A stretch of DNA of 64,000 nt from Frigoribacterium sp. Leaf415 (lineage in GTDB: Bacteria; Actinomycetota; Actinomycetes; Actinomycetales; Microbacteriaceae). Position numbers and translations under genes: made by a program. The notes below the pieces were generated by a model that was not told where the DNA came from, made no database searches, and saw nothing but the letters and a program-made list of their open reading frames with translations. The DNA is taken from positions 799,301-863,300 of the forward strand of contig NZ_LMQR01000001.1 in assembly GCF_001424645.1 (NCBI RefSeq), read 5' to 3'. Positions 10,784-22,352 of the stretch are shown one piece after another (positions within the stretch are counted from its first letter, which is position 1; each line of letters opens with the position of its first letter).

Positions 10784-10789
10784 TATCAT
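10784..10789 (+). promoter_or_regulatory. Predicted -10 (TATCAT) just upstream of the Sua5/YrdC-family gene
   Basis: TATCAT lies nine bases before ATG 10799, so the predicted transcript has a leader of zero to a few bases. It could give this gene and those downstream a promoter separate from rho-prfA-prmC. Confidence 0.4.
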
Positions 10790-10798
10790 CGTCAGGTC

Positions 10799-11476
10799 AT
10801 GGCCACTTTTCACGACTGCTCCGTCGACTCCGAACTGCTCGCCGGCATGCGCATGGCGCGTGGTGCCATCGGTCGAGGCGAACTCGTCGTCCTGCCGACC
10901 GACACGGTCTACGGCGTCGCGGCCGACGCGTTCGACCCGAACGCCGTCCAGCGCCTGCTCGACGCCAAGGGCCGTGGCCGTCAGTCGCCGCCTCCCGTGT
11001 TGATCAAGGGGCAAGAGACCCTCGCCGCGCTCACCGACCGGGTGCCCGAGGTCGTCCGTCCGCTGCTCGACGAGTTCTGGCCCGGCCCGCTCACGGTGAT
11101 CTTCCGTGCGCAGGCGTCGCTCAGCTGGGACCTCGGCGAGACGCGCGGCACCGTCGCCCTGCGCGTGCCGAGCCACCGCATCGCCCTCGAGCTGCTCGAA
11201 GAGACCGGCCCGCTCGCGGTGTCGAGCGCAAACCTCACCGGCCGGCCCGCTGCCGAGTCGGCGGGCGACGCGCGTCGCATGCTCGGCGACTCGGTGTCGG
11301 TCTACCTCGACGACGGCCCCGCGGGCACGTCGTACGAACACCGGGCCGGCGCCAATACGGGGTCGACCATCGTCGACGCCACGGGGGGTGCCGACGGGGT
11401 GCTGCGCATCGTGCGTCACGGTGTCCTGTCCGACGCCGACATCATCCGCGTCGTCGGGGTCGACGCACTCGCGTGA
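10799..11476 (+). CDS. L-threonylcarbamoyladenylate synthase (Sua5/YrdC family)
   Basis: 225 residues covering only the YrdC-like domain. It makes threonylcarbamoyl-AMP from threonine, bicarbonate and ATP for the t6A37 modification of ANN-decoding tRNAs. The nucleotide and RNA-binding signature LPTDTVYGVAADAF is at the N-terminus, and SSANLTGRPAA appears later. The position after prmC and before the wecA-type gene matches many actinobacteria. Its stop overlaps the next GTG by four bases. Confidence 0.93.
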   Translation: MATFHDCSVDSELLAGMRMARGAIGRGELVVLPTDTVYGVAADAFDPNAVQRLLDAKGRGRQSPPPVLIKGQETLAALTDRVPEVVRPLLDEFWPGPLTVIFRAQASLSWDLGETRGTVALRVPSHRIALELLEETGPLAVSSANLTGRPAAESAGDARRMLGDSVSVYLDDGPAGTSYEHRAGANTGSTIVDATGGADGVLRIVRHGVLSDADIIRVVGVDALA

Positions 11477-12753
11477 GGTACTACCTCCTCGCGCTGGCGA
11501 TCTCGGCCGCGGTCAGCTTCGTGCTGTCCGTCGTCGTCTGGCGGGTGGGTCTCAAGTACCGCCTGTATCCCAAGATCCGCGAGCGTGACGTCCACCAGAC
11601 GCCGACGCCACGACTCGGGGGCATCGCGATGTGGGCCGGCATCGTGGTCGCATTGCTCGCGGCGTGGTTCGTCTTCCCCCTGATCTCGGGAGTCGACTAC
11701 TTCCGTCTCGTGTTCGCCGACGCGGGGCCTCCGTTGGCCATCATCGGCGCCGCCACGATCATCGTTGTCATCGGAGTCGTCGACGACCTGTACGACCTCG
11801 ACTGGATGACCAAGCTGGCGGGTCAGATCATCGCCGCCGGCGTCCTCGCGTGGCAGGGCGTCCAACTCGTCTCGCTGCCCATCGGGGGCAGCCTGGCCAT
11901 CGGCTCGCCGTACATGTCCCTCGTGCTCACGGTGCTGACGATCGTCCTCGTGATGAACGCCGTGAACTTCATCGACGGTCTCGACGGCCTCGTGGCCGGG
12001 GTCGCCATCATCGCCAACGGCGTCTTCTTCGTCTACAGCTTCGTCATCTCGATCACCATCGGCCAGACCGAGTACTTCAACCTCGCGGCCCTGCTCTCGG
12101 CCGTGCTGATCGGGGCTTGTCTCGGCTTCCTACCGCTGAACTGGCATCCGGCCAAGCTCTTCATGGGCGACGCGGGTGCGCTGCTCACCGGTCTCGTCAT
12201 GGCGACGAGCGCGATCTCGGTCACCGGGCAGATCGACCCGGCCGGGATCTCCCGGACGGCCCTCCTTCCGGCCTTCATCCCGATCATCCTGCCGTTCGCG
12301 ATCCTCGTCGTGCCGTTGCTCGACTTCGGCCTGGCCGTCCTCCGGAGACTGAGCGCCGGCAAGTCCCCGTTCACCGCCGACCGCAAGCACCTGCACCACC
12401 GCCTGCTCGACATGGGGCACTCCCACTTCCAAGCCGTCCTGATCTTCTACGCCTGGACGATCGTGGCGGCCGTCGGGGGTCTCATGTTCCTCTTCGTCAA
12501 GCCGACCTATCTGGTCGCCGTGTTCCTCGGCGTCGGGTTGGTCGCCTGCACCGCTGCAACCTTGTCGCCGCTCAGCCGCCGCAAGAAGGTCGAGATCGCC
12601 GTCCAGACGACCCGCACGGACGAACTCTCGACGACGGAGTCCGACCGGTTCGACCCGCTCGACGCCGCCGCGGACGTCCTCGATCCGCACGACACCGACA
12701 CCGCGGCCAAGGCCGTGGTGCCCGAACTGACGAACCCGAAGGACCACCCATGA
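11473..12753 (+). CDS. wecA: WecA/TagO-type undecaprenyl-phosphate GlcNAc-1-phosphate transferase
   Basis: 426 residues from GTG 11473 (GTGA overlap). A polytopic membrane enzyme that transfers a phospho-N-acetyl-sugar from its UDP form to undecaprenyl phosphate, starting cell-wall glycan assembly. About eleven hydrophobic segments carry the family motifs: VVDDLYDLDWMTK with the Mg-binding Asp pair, NAVNFIDGLDGL, and the C-terminal His motif RKHLHHRLLDMGHSH. The last 55 or so residues are an acidic, poorly conserved tail. The order prmC, sua5, wecA, atpI, atpB is typical for actinobacteria. MraY is less likely because of the motif order and genomic context. Confidence 0.92.
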   Translation: MRYYLLALAISAAVSFVLSVVVWRVGLKYRLYPKIRERDVHQTPTPRLGGIAMWAGIVVALLAAWFVFPLISGVDYFRLVFADAGPPLAIIGAATIIVVIGVVDDLYDLDWMTKLAGQIIAAGVLAWQGVQLVSLPIGGSLAIGSPYMSLVLTVLTIVLVMNAVNFIDGLDGLVAGVAIIANGVFFVYSFVISITIGQTEYFNLAALLSAVLIGACLGFLPLNWHPAKLFMGDAGALLTGLVMATSAISVTGQIDPAGISRTALLPAFIPIILPFAILVVPLLDFGLAVLRRLSAGKSPFTADRKHLHHRLLDMGHSHFQAVLIFYAWTIVAAVGGLMFLFVKPTYLVAVFLGVGLVACTAATLSPLSRRKKVEIAVQTTRTDELSTTESDRFDPLDAAADVLDPHDTDTAAKAVVPELTNPKDHP

Positions 12754-13175
12754 ACGCCAGCTCGATCTTCACCCAGATCCTGAAGTACACGGGCGTGCTC
12801 GCCCTCGTCATCGCCGTGGTCGGAGGGGGGCTCGGTTTCCTCTTCGCCGGCACCGACGGCCTGTGGAGCGCCCTCGTCGGGGTGGGGCTCGCGATCCTCT
12901 TCGCGGCGATCACGGCCGCGAGCATGCTGGTGGCCATCCGGTTCACGCTCGGGGCGTTCTTCGGCATCGTGATGGGTGCCTGGCTGCTCAAGCTCGTCAT
13001 CTTCATCGTGTTGCTCGTCGTGCTGCGCGACCAGCCGTTCGTGAACGACGTGGTGCTCTTCCTGGCTCTCGTCGTCTCGATCATCGGCACCCTCGCGGTC
13101 GACGCCCTCGTGGTCGTCCGGGGGCGACTGGCGTACGTGAGCGACGCCACGCTGCCCCCTGCTCCCCAGGACTGA
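12750..13175 (+). CDS. AtpI-like small membrane protein (ATP synthase-associated)
   Basis: 141 residues with four hydrophobic segments (about 16-35, 42-64, 70-92, 101-125). Its location just before atpB fits the variable protein I of ATP synthase operons, proposed to help c-ring assembly or Mg uptake. Sequence alone is not diagnostic, so the call relies on topology and position. Its ATG overlaps the end of the wecA gene by four bases. Confidence 0.7.
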   Translation: MNASSIFTQILKYTGVLALVIAVVGGGLGFLFAGTDGLWSALVGVGLAILFAAITAASMLVAIRFTLGAFFGIVMGAWLLKLVIFIVLLVVLRDQPFVNDVVLFLALVVSIIGTLAVDALVVVRGRLAYVSDATLPPAPQD

Positions 13176-13237
13176 CGGCCATGCGTGCAGACGGTGAAAA
13201 TACCTCGACCGATTCGTGGAAGCAAGCATTACCTTGA

Positions 13238-13243
13238 TAGGGT
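13238..13243 (+). promoter_or_regulatory. Predicted promoter of the atp operon (-10 TAGGGT)
   Basis: The 167-base gap before atpB contains a locally AT-richer stretch ending in TAGGGT. TTCGTG at 13213 is a weak -35 candidate at a long 19-base spacing. A start near 13250 would leave a leader of about 90 bases. Confidence 0.35.
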
Positions 13244-13342
13244 TGGCGACGTTCCCCGGCCGCGTCTCCAGCGTGCACGGATGACAAACCCCACCAATCG
13301 TCGCGACACTTCAGGGTGCTCGCCCCGACACAGGAGATAGCG

Positions 13343-14164
13343 CTGATAGCGAACGCTGTGAACCTGCTCTCCGCTGCCGAAGCCGGCCACGGGGACGGGG
13401 GATTCCACGCCCCGACTCTTGACGAGTTCTTCCCTCCCGCCATCTTCTTCGAGGGCACTCCCTTCGAGCTGAACCGCATCATGCTGGTCCGCCTCTTCGC
13501 GATCGCCGTCATGTTGCTGCTGTTCTGGCTGGCCCTGCGCAAGGGACGGCTCATCCCGTCCCGTGGGCAGAGCATCGCAGAGCTGGGCCTCGACTTCGTC
13601 CGCATCCAGATCGTCGAGGAGATCCTCGGCGAGAAGCTCGGACGCAAATACCTGCCGCTGCTGGCGGCGATGTTCTTCGGCATCTTCGCCATGAACATCA
13701 CGGGCATCATCCCGGGTCTCAACATCGCGGGCACCTCGGTGATCGCCATGCCGCTGCTGCTGGCGGTCGTGGCCTACATCATGTTCATCTATGCGGGCTT
13801 CCGTGAGGCCGGCGGCGCGACGTTCTTGCGCAACGCCCTCTTCCCGCCCGGTGTGCCGTGGGTCATGTACATCCTGTTGACGCCCATCGAGTTCATCAAC
13901 ATCTTCATCGTGCGGCCGATCTCGCTGGCCCTTCGACTCCTCCTGAACATGATGGTCGGCCACCTCTTGCTGGTGCTCTGCTTCGCGGCGACGCACTTCT
14001 TCTTCTTCAGCATGAGCGGGGGCTTCATGGCCTTCGGTGCTCTCACCCTCATCGGTGGCTTCGTGATGACCATCGTCGAGATGGCCGTCGCCGTGCTGCA
14101 GGCCTACGTCTTCACGCTCCTCGCCTCGGTCTACATCCAACAGGCCGCGGCGAAAGAACACTAA
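13343..14164 (+). CDS. atpB: ATP synthase F0 subunit a
   Basis: 273 residues if CTG 13343 is the start. The best ribosome-binding site, AGGAG at 13332-13336, lies exactly six bases before that CTG. GTG 13316 precedes the site and GTG 13358 is too far from it, so the start is uncertain. The protein has five or six membrane helices. The essential Arg is in the RPISLALRLLLNMMVGHLL segment facing the c-ring, and polar proton-path residues follow in the last helices. The N-terminal FHAPTLDEFFPPAIFFEGTPFELNR is typical of actinobacterial subunit a. Confidence 0.94.
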   Translation: MIANAVNLLSAAEAGHGDGGFHAPTLDEFFPPAIFFEGTPFELNRIMLVRLFAIAVMLLLFWLALRKGRLIPSRGQSIAELGLDFVRIQIVEEILGEKLGRKYLPLLAAMFFGIFAMNITGIIPGLNIAGTSVIAMPLLLAVVAYIMFIYAGFREAGGATFLRNALFPPGVPWVMYILLTPIEFINIFIVRPISLALRLLLNMMVGHLLLVLCFAATHFFFFSMSGGFMAFGALTLIGGFVMTIVEMAVAVLQAYVFTLLASVYIQQAAAKEH

Positions 14165-14452
<288 letters not shown>

Positions 14453-14472
14453 TCAGTTAGGACGACACACCG

Positions 14473-15033
14473 ATGATCGAGACGATCCTCGCGGCCGAGG
14501 GTGGTGCGCCCGAAGGCGCCGCCATCTTCTTCCCCGCTGGTTACGACATCCTCTGGTCCTTGGTCGTCTTCGTGGTCATCGCCGCGTTCTTCGGGCTCTT
14601 CGCGATCCCCAAGTTCCGCAGGATCCTCGACGAGCGTGCCGAGCGCATCGAAGGCGGCATCAAGCACGCCGAGGCCGCACAGGCCGAGGCTGCCAAGGCC
14701 CTCGACGAATACAAGAAGCAGCTGGCCGACGCTCGTGCCGAGGCCGCTCGCATCCGTGAGGCTGCGCGCGCCGAGGGCAACGAGATCATCGCCGAGCTCA
14801 AGCAGCAGGCGCAGGCCGATGCCGACCGCATCACCGCCTCCGCCCACGCGCAGATCGAGGCCGAGCGCCAGGCCGCCGTGGCCTCGCTCCGGTCCGAAGT
14901 CGGCTCGTTGGCGATCGACCTCGCGTCGGGTGTCATCGGTGAGTCGCTCAGCGACGACGCCAAGGCCTCGGCCGTGGTCGACCGATTCCTCGCCGACCTC
15001 GAGGCGGACGAGAACGCTAAGGCGGGCAACTGA
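14473..15033 (+). CDS. atpF: ATP synthase F0 subunit b
   Basis: 186 residues. One N-terminal membrane helix (about 22-45, ILWSLVVFVVIAAFFGLF) is followed by a long charged, alanine-rich coiled coil with right-handed spacing, including DERAERIEGG and IKHAEAAQAEAAKALDEYKK. It is the peripheral stalk linking F0 to F1. It is a separate gene, unlike the mycobacterial b-delta fusion. Confidence 0.95.
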   Translation: MIETILAAEGGAPEGAAIFFPAGYDILWSLVVFVVIAAFFGLFAIPKFRRILDERAERIEGGIKHAEAAQAEAAKALDEYKKQLADARAEAARIREAARAEGNEIIAELKQQAQADADRITASAHAQIEAERQAAVASLRSEVGSLAIDLASGVIGESLSDDAKASAVVDRFLADLEADENAKAGN

Positions 15034-15035
15034 CG

Positions 15036-15830
15036 ATGGGTTCCATGTCCCGAGAAGCACTCGGTTCGGCGCGGTCGGTCCTCTCCGACCTCGGCGGTTC
15101 CGTCGACCTGACGACGGGTGAGCAACTGCTCGACGCCGGCCGGGTCATCGGCGGCTCCGTTCAGCTGCAGTCGTACCTCGCCGACCCCGCCGTCGACGTC
15201 ACGACGAAGAAGCAGCTGCTCGACCGGCTCTTCGGGTCGTTCTCCGAGTCGACACGAGCGGTGCTCGTGTCGGTCGTCGGCAGCCGCTGGTCGTCGTCCG
15301 ACGATCTGCTCGCCGGCATCGAAGAGGTCGCCTTCCGGGCGATCGCGTCGACCACCCCGGCCGACAGCAGCATCGAGAACGAGTTGTTCGCCTTCGACGC
15401 CGCCGTCCGCACCGACGCGCAGCTCGAGCTGGCCATCGGCTCCAAGCTGGGCGACCCGGACGCCAAGGCAGCCCTGGTCGGGCGTCTGCTCGGAGGCAAG
15501 GCCAGCCCTCAGACGATCGCCATCGCCATGCACCTGGTGCGACAGCCTCGTGGTCGTCGCATCGGCGAGTTGTTGCGTCACGCGGCCGACGTCGTCGCCG
15601 ACCAGTCCGACCAGCTCGTCGCCACCGTCACGAGCGCCGTTCGCCTCGGTGACGCCCACGTCACACGACTGCAGCACGGTTTGGCCAAGCAGTTCGGGCG
15701 TAGCCTGCGCATCAACCAGGTCATCGATCCCGCCGTCGTCGGCGGTCTCCGGGTCCAGGTGGGCGACGAGGTGATCGACGGCACCGTCGCGACCAAGCTC
15801 AGCCTGCTCCGCCTGCAGCTCGCCGGCTAG
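15036..15830 (+). CDS. atpH: ATP synthase F1 subunit delta
   Basis: 264 residues, longer than the roughly 180 of E. coli because of an N-terminal extension common in actinobacteria. The C-terminal half carries the OSCP signature: [16 protein letters not shown] and then [23 protein letters not shown]. It joins the peripheral stalk to the alpha3beta3 head. It starts two bases after atpF ends; an alternative ATG lies three codons in (15045). Confidence 0.94.
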   Translation: MGSMSREALGSARSVLSDLGGSVDLTTGEQLLDAGRVIGGSVQLQSYLADPAVDVTTKKQLLDRLFGSFSESTRAVLVSVVGSRWSSSDDLLAGIEEVAFRAIASTTPADSSIENELFAFDAAVRTDAQLELAIGSKLGDPDAKAALVGRLLGGKASPQTIAIAMHLVRQPRGRRIGELLRHAADVVADQSDQLVATVTSAVRLGDAHVTRLQHGLAKQFGRSLRINQVIDPAVVGGLRVQVGDEVIDGTVATKLSLLRLQLAG

Positions 15831-15889
15831 TCACGCTCTCACACACAGACTCGAGGCCTCCCGAAGCCTCGCTACGAATAGGAATCACA

Positions 15890-17527
15890 ATGGCAGACAT
15901 CAAGATCAGCCCGGATGAGATTCGCGACGCGCTGAAGGACTTCGTCTCGTCGTACGACCCTTCGAAGGCCTCGACCACCGAGGTCGGCCACGTCACGGAC
16001 GCAGCTGACGGCATCGCCCACGTCGAGGGGCTCCCCGGCGTCATGGCCAACGAGCTCATCCGCTTCGCGGACGGCACGCAGGGCCTGGCCCAGAACCTCG
16101 ACGAAGACGAGATCGGCGCCATCGTGCTCGGCGAGTTCTCCGGCATCGAAGAGGGCATGGAGGTCACCCGCACGGGTGAGGTCCTGTCCGTCCCCGTCGG
16201 CGACGGCTACCTGGGTCGCGTCGTCGACCCGCTGGGTGCTCCCATCGACGGTCTCGGCGACATCGCCACCGAAGGTCGCCGCGCCCTCGAGCTCCAGGCT
16301 CCCGGCGTCATGCAGCGCAAGTCGGTCCACGAGCCCATGCAGACCGGCATCAAGGCGATCGACGCCATGATCCCCGTCGGACGGGGCCAGCGTCAGCTCA
16401 TCATCGGCGACCGCCAGACCGGCAAGACGGCCATCGCGATCGACACGATCATCAACCAGAAGGCCAACTGGGAGTCCGGCGACGAGAACAAGCAGGTCCG
16501 CTGCATCTACGTCGCCATCGGCCAGAAGGGCTCGACGATCGCCTCGGTCAAGGGTGCGCTCGAAGAGGCCGGAGCCATGGAGTACACGACGATCGTCGCC
16601 GCTCCCGCCTCGGACCCCGCCGGCTTCAAGTACCTCGCCCCGTACACCGGTTCGGCCATCGGCCAGCACTGGATGTACAGCGGCAAGCACGTCCTCATCA
16701 TCTTCGACGACCTGTCGAAGCAGGCCGAGGCCTACCGTGCCGTCTCGCTCCTCCTGCGCCGTCCGCCGGGACGCGAGGCCTACCCGGGTGACGTCTTCTA
16801 CCTGCACTCGCGTCTCCTCGAGCGTTGCGCGAAGCTGTCCGACGAGCTGGGCGCCGGTTCCATGACGGGTCTGCCCATCATCGAGACCAAGGCCAACGAC
16901 GTGTCGGCTTACATCCCGACCAACGTCATCTCGATCACCGACGGTCAGATCTTCCTGCAGTCCGACCTCTTCAACGCCAACCAGCGTCCCGCGGTCGACG
17001 TGGGCATCTCGGTGTCGCGCGTCGGCGGTGACGCCCAGGTCAAGTCGATCAAGAAGGTCTCGGGCACCCTGAAGCTCGAGCTCGCCCAGTACCGCTCGCT
17101 CGAGGCCTTCGCGATGTTCGCGTCCGACCTCGACGCGGCGAGCCGCCGTCAGCTCGCACGTGGTGCTCGCCTGACCGAGCTCCTCAAGCAGCCGCAGTAC
17201 TCGCCGTACCCGGTCGAGGACCAGGTCGTCTCGATCTGGGCCGGTACCAACGGCAAGCTCGACGAGGTCCCCGTGCCCGACATCCTGCGCTTCGAGCGGG
17301 AGCTGCTCGACTACATGGGTCGCAACACGTCCGTGTTGTCCGATCTCCGTGAGAAGAACGTCCTGACGGACGAGATCGTCGCAGCTCTCGAAAGCGGCAT
17401 CGACTCGTTCAAGCAGGAGTTCCAGACCGGTGAGGGCAAGCCCCTCGCTTCGGTGGGACGCGAAGAGTTCAAGGCCACCGACGCCGACGACGTCAACCAG
17501 GAGAAGATCGTCAAGACGAAGCGCTGA
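15890..17527 (+). CDS. atpA: ATP synthase F1 subunit alpha
   Basis: 545 residues. The non-catalytic nucleotide-binding subunit has the N-terminal beta-barrel, the P-loop GDRQTGKT, the arginine-finger region [14 protein letters not shown], and the C-terminal helical domain. An actinobacterial C-terminal extension ([12 protein letters not shown] onward) adds about 30 residues. The 59-base gap after atpH holds a GGAATCACA-type leader only. Confidence 0.97.
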   Translation: MADIKISPDEIRDALKDFVSSYDPSKASTTEVGHVTDAADGIAHVEGLPGVMANELIRFADGTQGLAQNLDEDEIGAIVLGEFSGIEEGMEVTRTGEVLSVPVGDGYLGRVVDPLGAPIDGLGDIATEGRRALELQAPGVMQRKSVHEPMQTGIKAIDAMIPVGRGQRQLIIGDRQTGKTAIAIDTIINQKANWESGDENKQVRCIYVAIGQKGSTIASVKGALEEAGAMEYTTIVAAPASDPAGFKYLAPYTGSAIGQHWMYSGKHVLIIFDDLSKQAEAYRAVSLLLRRPPGREAYPGDVFYLHSRLLERCAKLSDELGAGSMTGLPIIETKANDVSAYIPTNVISITDGQIFLQSDLFNANQRPAVDVGISVSRVGGDAQVKSIKKVSGTLKLELAQYRSLEAFAMFASDLDAASRRQLARGARLTELLKQPQYSPYPVEDQVVSIWAGTNGKLDEVPVPDILRFERELLDYMGRNTSVLSDLREKNVLTDEIVAALESGIDSFKQEFQTGEGKPLASVGREEFKATDADDVNQEKIVKTKR

Positions 17528-17571
17528 CGCGCCCGTTCGACGTTCACGACTGACGAGACAACAGGAGAGTA

Positions 17572-19973
<2,402 letters not shown>

Positions 19974-19975
19974 TC

Positions 19976-20236
19976 GTGGCTGCTCTCACTGTCAGCGTCG
20001 TCTCGGCCGACCACGAGGTGTGGTCGGGCGAGGCGTCGTCGATCGTCGCTCGCACCGCCGAGGGTGAGATCGGGATCCTTCCCGGTCACGAGCCGATCCT
20101 CGCCATCCTGGCCTCAGGCCAGGTCAGGGTCCGGTTGTCCGACGGCACCACCGTCGAGGCGACCGCCGATGACGGCTTCCTCTCCGTCGAGAACGACACC
20201 GTGACGGTCGTCGCGCGCAACGCGCAGCTCAACTGA
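19976..20236 (+). CDS. atpC: ATP synthase F1 subunit epsilon
   Basis: 86 residues from GTG 19976, two bases after atpD. Only the N-terminal beta-sandwich is present (EIGILPGHEPILAIL is the conserved core); the C-terminal inhibitory helical hairpin of E. coli epsilon is absent or very short. Short epsilon subunits occur in other actinobacteria. Absence of the hairpin suggests that epsilon-helix inhibition of ATP hydrolysis does not operate in the E. coli manner. Confidence 0.93.
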   Translation: MAALTVSVVSADHEVWSGEASSIVARTAEGEIGILPGHEPILAILASGQVRVRLSDGTTVEATADDGFLSVENDTVTVVARNAQLN

Positions 20237-20264
20237 TCACCAGTCGCCTGCACCACCGAGTTCC

Positions 20265-21020
20265 ATGCTGTTCCTGCTGCCCCCGTCCGAGACCAAACTC
20301 GACGGGGGCAGCGTCGGTTCACGGCTCGACGTGACGGCACTGTCGTTCGACGAACTCGAGGGCCCTCGCCGCGCCTCCTTGGCTCTGCTCGACGAGATGT
20401 CGGTCGACGTCTCGGCGGCCGCGGTCGCCCTCAAGCTCGGCCCCACCCAGGCTCACGAGGTCGTACGCAACCAGCAAGTGACGTTGTCGCCGACGATGCC
20501 GGCTCTGGCGCGCTACACGGGTGTGCTCTTCGATCCCCTCGGCGTGGCACTGCTCGGTGCCGACGCATGGAGCTGGGCGCACCGACACGTGGTGGTGCAC
20601 TCGGCCCTGTTCGGGCTGCTCCGGGCCGGTGACGAGATCCCGGCCTACCGGCTGTCGCACGATTCCAAGGTGCCTCGCACTTCGTTGAAGAAACTCTGGC
20701 GCAGCCCGGTGTCCGAGGTGCTGGCCGGCGTCGACGAACTCGTCGTCGATCTGCGATCGGAGGGATACGTCGGACTCGGGCCGACAGGTCCCCGATCGAC
20801 GTACGTCCGGGTCGTCTCGGACGCGGGCGACCGACGTCGGGCCCTCAACCACTTCAACAAGAAGAGCAAGGGGTTGTTCGTCCGGGCACTCCTGACGGAT
20901 CGCCCCGAATTGTCCGACCTCGACGACCTGACGCACTGGGCCCGCGGTCGGGGCTTCGTGCTCGAGCCGGGGGACGAGACCGTTCTCGTGGCCGAGTCGG
21001 TCCTCGAGGCCTCGGCCTGA
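20265..21020 (+). CDS. yaaA: YaaA-family peroxide stress protein (DUF328)
   Basis: 251 residues. The start MLFLLPPSETK and the internal HSALFGLLRAGDEIPAYRLSHDSKVP and LNHFNKKSKGLFVRALL are signatures of the YaaA family. E. coli YaaA limits intracellular iron during peroxide stress and has a DNA-binding fold. The ribosome-binding site is weak. It is 28 bases after atpC, so read-through from the atp operon is possible. It converges with ogt. Confidence 0.88.
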   Translation: MLFLLPPSETKLDGGSVGSRLDVTALSFDELEGPRRASLALLDEMSVDVSAAAVALKLGPTQAHEVVRNQQVTLSPTMPALARYTGVLFDPLGVALLGADAWSWAHRHVVVHSALFGLLRAGDEIPAYRLSHDSKVPRTSLKKLWRSPVSEVLAGVDELVVDLRSEGYVGLGPTGPRSTYVRVVSDAGDRRRALNHFNKKSKGLFVRALLTDRPELSDLDDLTHWARGRGFVLEPGDETVLVAESVLEASA

Positions 21021-21053
21021 TCGTCGGCCGAACGACCTGTCGACGTCCCCGGC

Positions 21054-21614
21054 TCAGTCGAGGGGCACAGGACCGTCTCGGAACGCTATGCCCTCGTGCC
21101 GGAGGAGCCATTTCTTCGTGTCGACCCCCGCACCGACGGTGTAGCCGGTGACGCCGCCCGTCCGACCGAGCACACGGTGGCAGGGGACGAGCAAGGGCAG
21201 CGGGTTGGCCGCGACGGCTCCGCCGACGGCTCGCCCGGCCCGAGGATTGCCGAAGGTCCCGCCGAGCCGTCCGTAGGTGGTGGCCCGTCCCCATTCGACC
21301 TCGAGCAGCGCGGACCAGACCGAGCGCTGGAAGCTCGAACCGACCAGGCGGAACGGGAGGTCGAAGCGGGTGCGCACCCCCTCGAAGTAGCCGTCGACCT
21401 GTCGTCGGGCGGCGTCGAGCAGACTGTCGGGCCGTTCGGGTTGATCGTCGTGGGGCAGCACACCGTCGCGCTCGATCGCCAGGCCCTCGACGGCGAAGTG
21501 CCGGCTGACGATCTCGATGCGTCCGACGGGGGAGTCGAGCCGGACCAGTCCCGGCGGTTCGTCGTCGCCGGCTCGGCCGGGCGGCAGCGGGGGCACGAGG
21601 ACGAGGTCGGTCAT
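21054..21614 (-). CDS. ogt: Methylated-DNA--[protein]-cysteine S-methyltransferase
   Basis: 186 residues on the minus strand. It repairs O6-alkylguanine by transferring the alkyl group to its own cysteine. The acceptor is Cys145 in the PCHRV motif, followed by GYTVG. The helix-turn-helix region WGRATTYGRLGG and FGNPRAGRAVGGA precede it. The N-terminal domain is the single-domain Ogt type, without an Ada activator domain. Its start has a leaderless-type promoter and is divergent from the FHA gene. Confidence 0.95.
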   Translation of the reverse strand: MTDLVLVPPLPPGRAGDDEPPGLVRLDSPVGRIEIVSRHFAVEGLAIERDGVLPHDDQPERPDSLLDAARRQVDGYFEGVRTRFDLPFRLVGSSFQRSVWSALLEVEWGRATTYGRLGGTFGNPRAGRAVGGAVAANPLPLLVPCHRVLGRTGGVTGYTVGAGVDTKKWLLRHEGIAFRDGPVPLD

Positions 21615-21620
21615 GGCGTC

Positions 21621-21626
21621 ACGCTA
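21621..21626 (-). promoter_or_regulatory. Leaderless-type -10 (TAGCGT) of ogt
   Basis: Read on the minus strand, TAGCGT is followed by six bases and then the ATG at 21614. Transcription is predicted to begin at or next to the start codon. Confidence 0.5.
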
Positions 21627-21748
21627 GGGCCGGGGTCCGGCCCGGATGAGGGTGCACGGCGCCGATGTGCATCGATGGCACCCCGCCGAGCATGGGGAGG
21701 AGACGTCGTGCGGCGCCACGCCGACGCGGCGTGCGTCTCGCCGCGCGC

Positions 21749-21754
21749 TAGCGT
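21749..21754 (+). promoter_or_regulatory. Predicted -10 (TAGCGT) of the FHA-PP2C pair
   Basis: TAGCGT lies seven bases before an in-frame GTG (21762) and 49 bases before ATG 21804, which has a GAGAGGA site. Either a leaderless or a led transcript is possible. Confidence 0.45.
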
Positions 21755-21761
21755 GGAGGTC

Positions 21762-22352
21762 GTGGTCGCCGACGCGCGCCACGGCCCCGGTGAGAGGAAC
21801 GAGATGTCCGCCGCACAGTCACCAGACCCGTGGCACGAACGCCATGGGATCGACGACACGGTCGTCGGCCGTCGCGCCCGCCCCTCGGGCGCCGCGGACG
21901 CAGACGACACGGTCCTCCGGGCGTCCCCGACGGTGACCGCGGCGAGGGGCAGGGTGCAGAACCCGTCCGCCCGTCCCGCACCGCGCCTCCACGGGGTGAG
22001 GGTCGCCGGCCAGGACCTGCTGCTCGACGCGCCCGTCGTGGTCGGGCGCCGGCCCGCCGGGCCGCGCGTCGGGTCGGGGCCCGCCCCACGCCTGGTGACC
22101 GTCCCGTCCCCCCGCCACGAGGTCTCGGGCGCCCACGTCGACGTGCGCCAGCAAGGAGGCATCGTCGTGATCACCGACCTGCGGTCGACGAACGGGACCC
22201 GGGTGACCGAGCCGGGACGCGTTCCCGTGGTTCTCCGGCAAGGCGAGTCGCTCGTCGCGCGTGCAGGCACGATAGTGGACGTAGGTGACGGGAACCTTCT
22301 CGAGATCCTGCCTCCCCAGCGCATCATCCCGACGAAAGAACCCCTCCTGTGA
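21762..22352 (+). CDS. FHA-domain protein (phosphothreonine reader)
   Basis: 196 residues from leaderless GTG 21762, or 182 from ATG 21804 with its GAGAGGA site; the start is undecided. A Pro/Ala/Arg-rich N-terminal half containing two DDTV motifs with Thr (IDDTVVGRR and ADDTVLRAS) may be kinase targets. The second half is an FHA domain: VVVGRRPAG, SGAHVDVRQQGG, then the core ITDLRSTNGTRVTEPG. FHA domains bind phosphothreonine peptides. It overlaps the PP2C gene by four bases and sits upstream of a Ser/Thr kinase, so the three genes probably form one signalling unit. Confidence 0.85.
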   Translation: MVADARHGPGERNEMSAAQSPDPWHERHGIDDTVVGRRARPSGAADADDTVLRASPTVTAARGRVQNPSARPAPRLHGVRVAGQDLLLDAPVVVGRRPAGPRVGSGPAPRLVTVPSPRHEVSGAHVDVRQQGGIVVITDLRSTNGTRVTEPGRVPVVLRQGESLVARAGTIVDVGDGNLLEILPPQRIIPTKEPLL

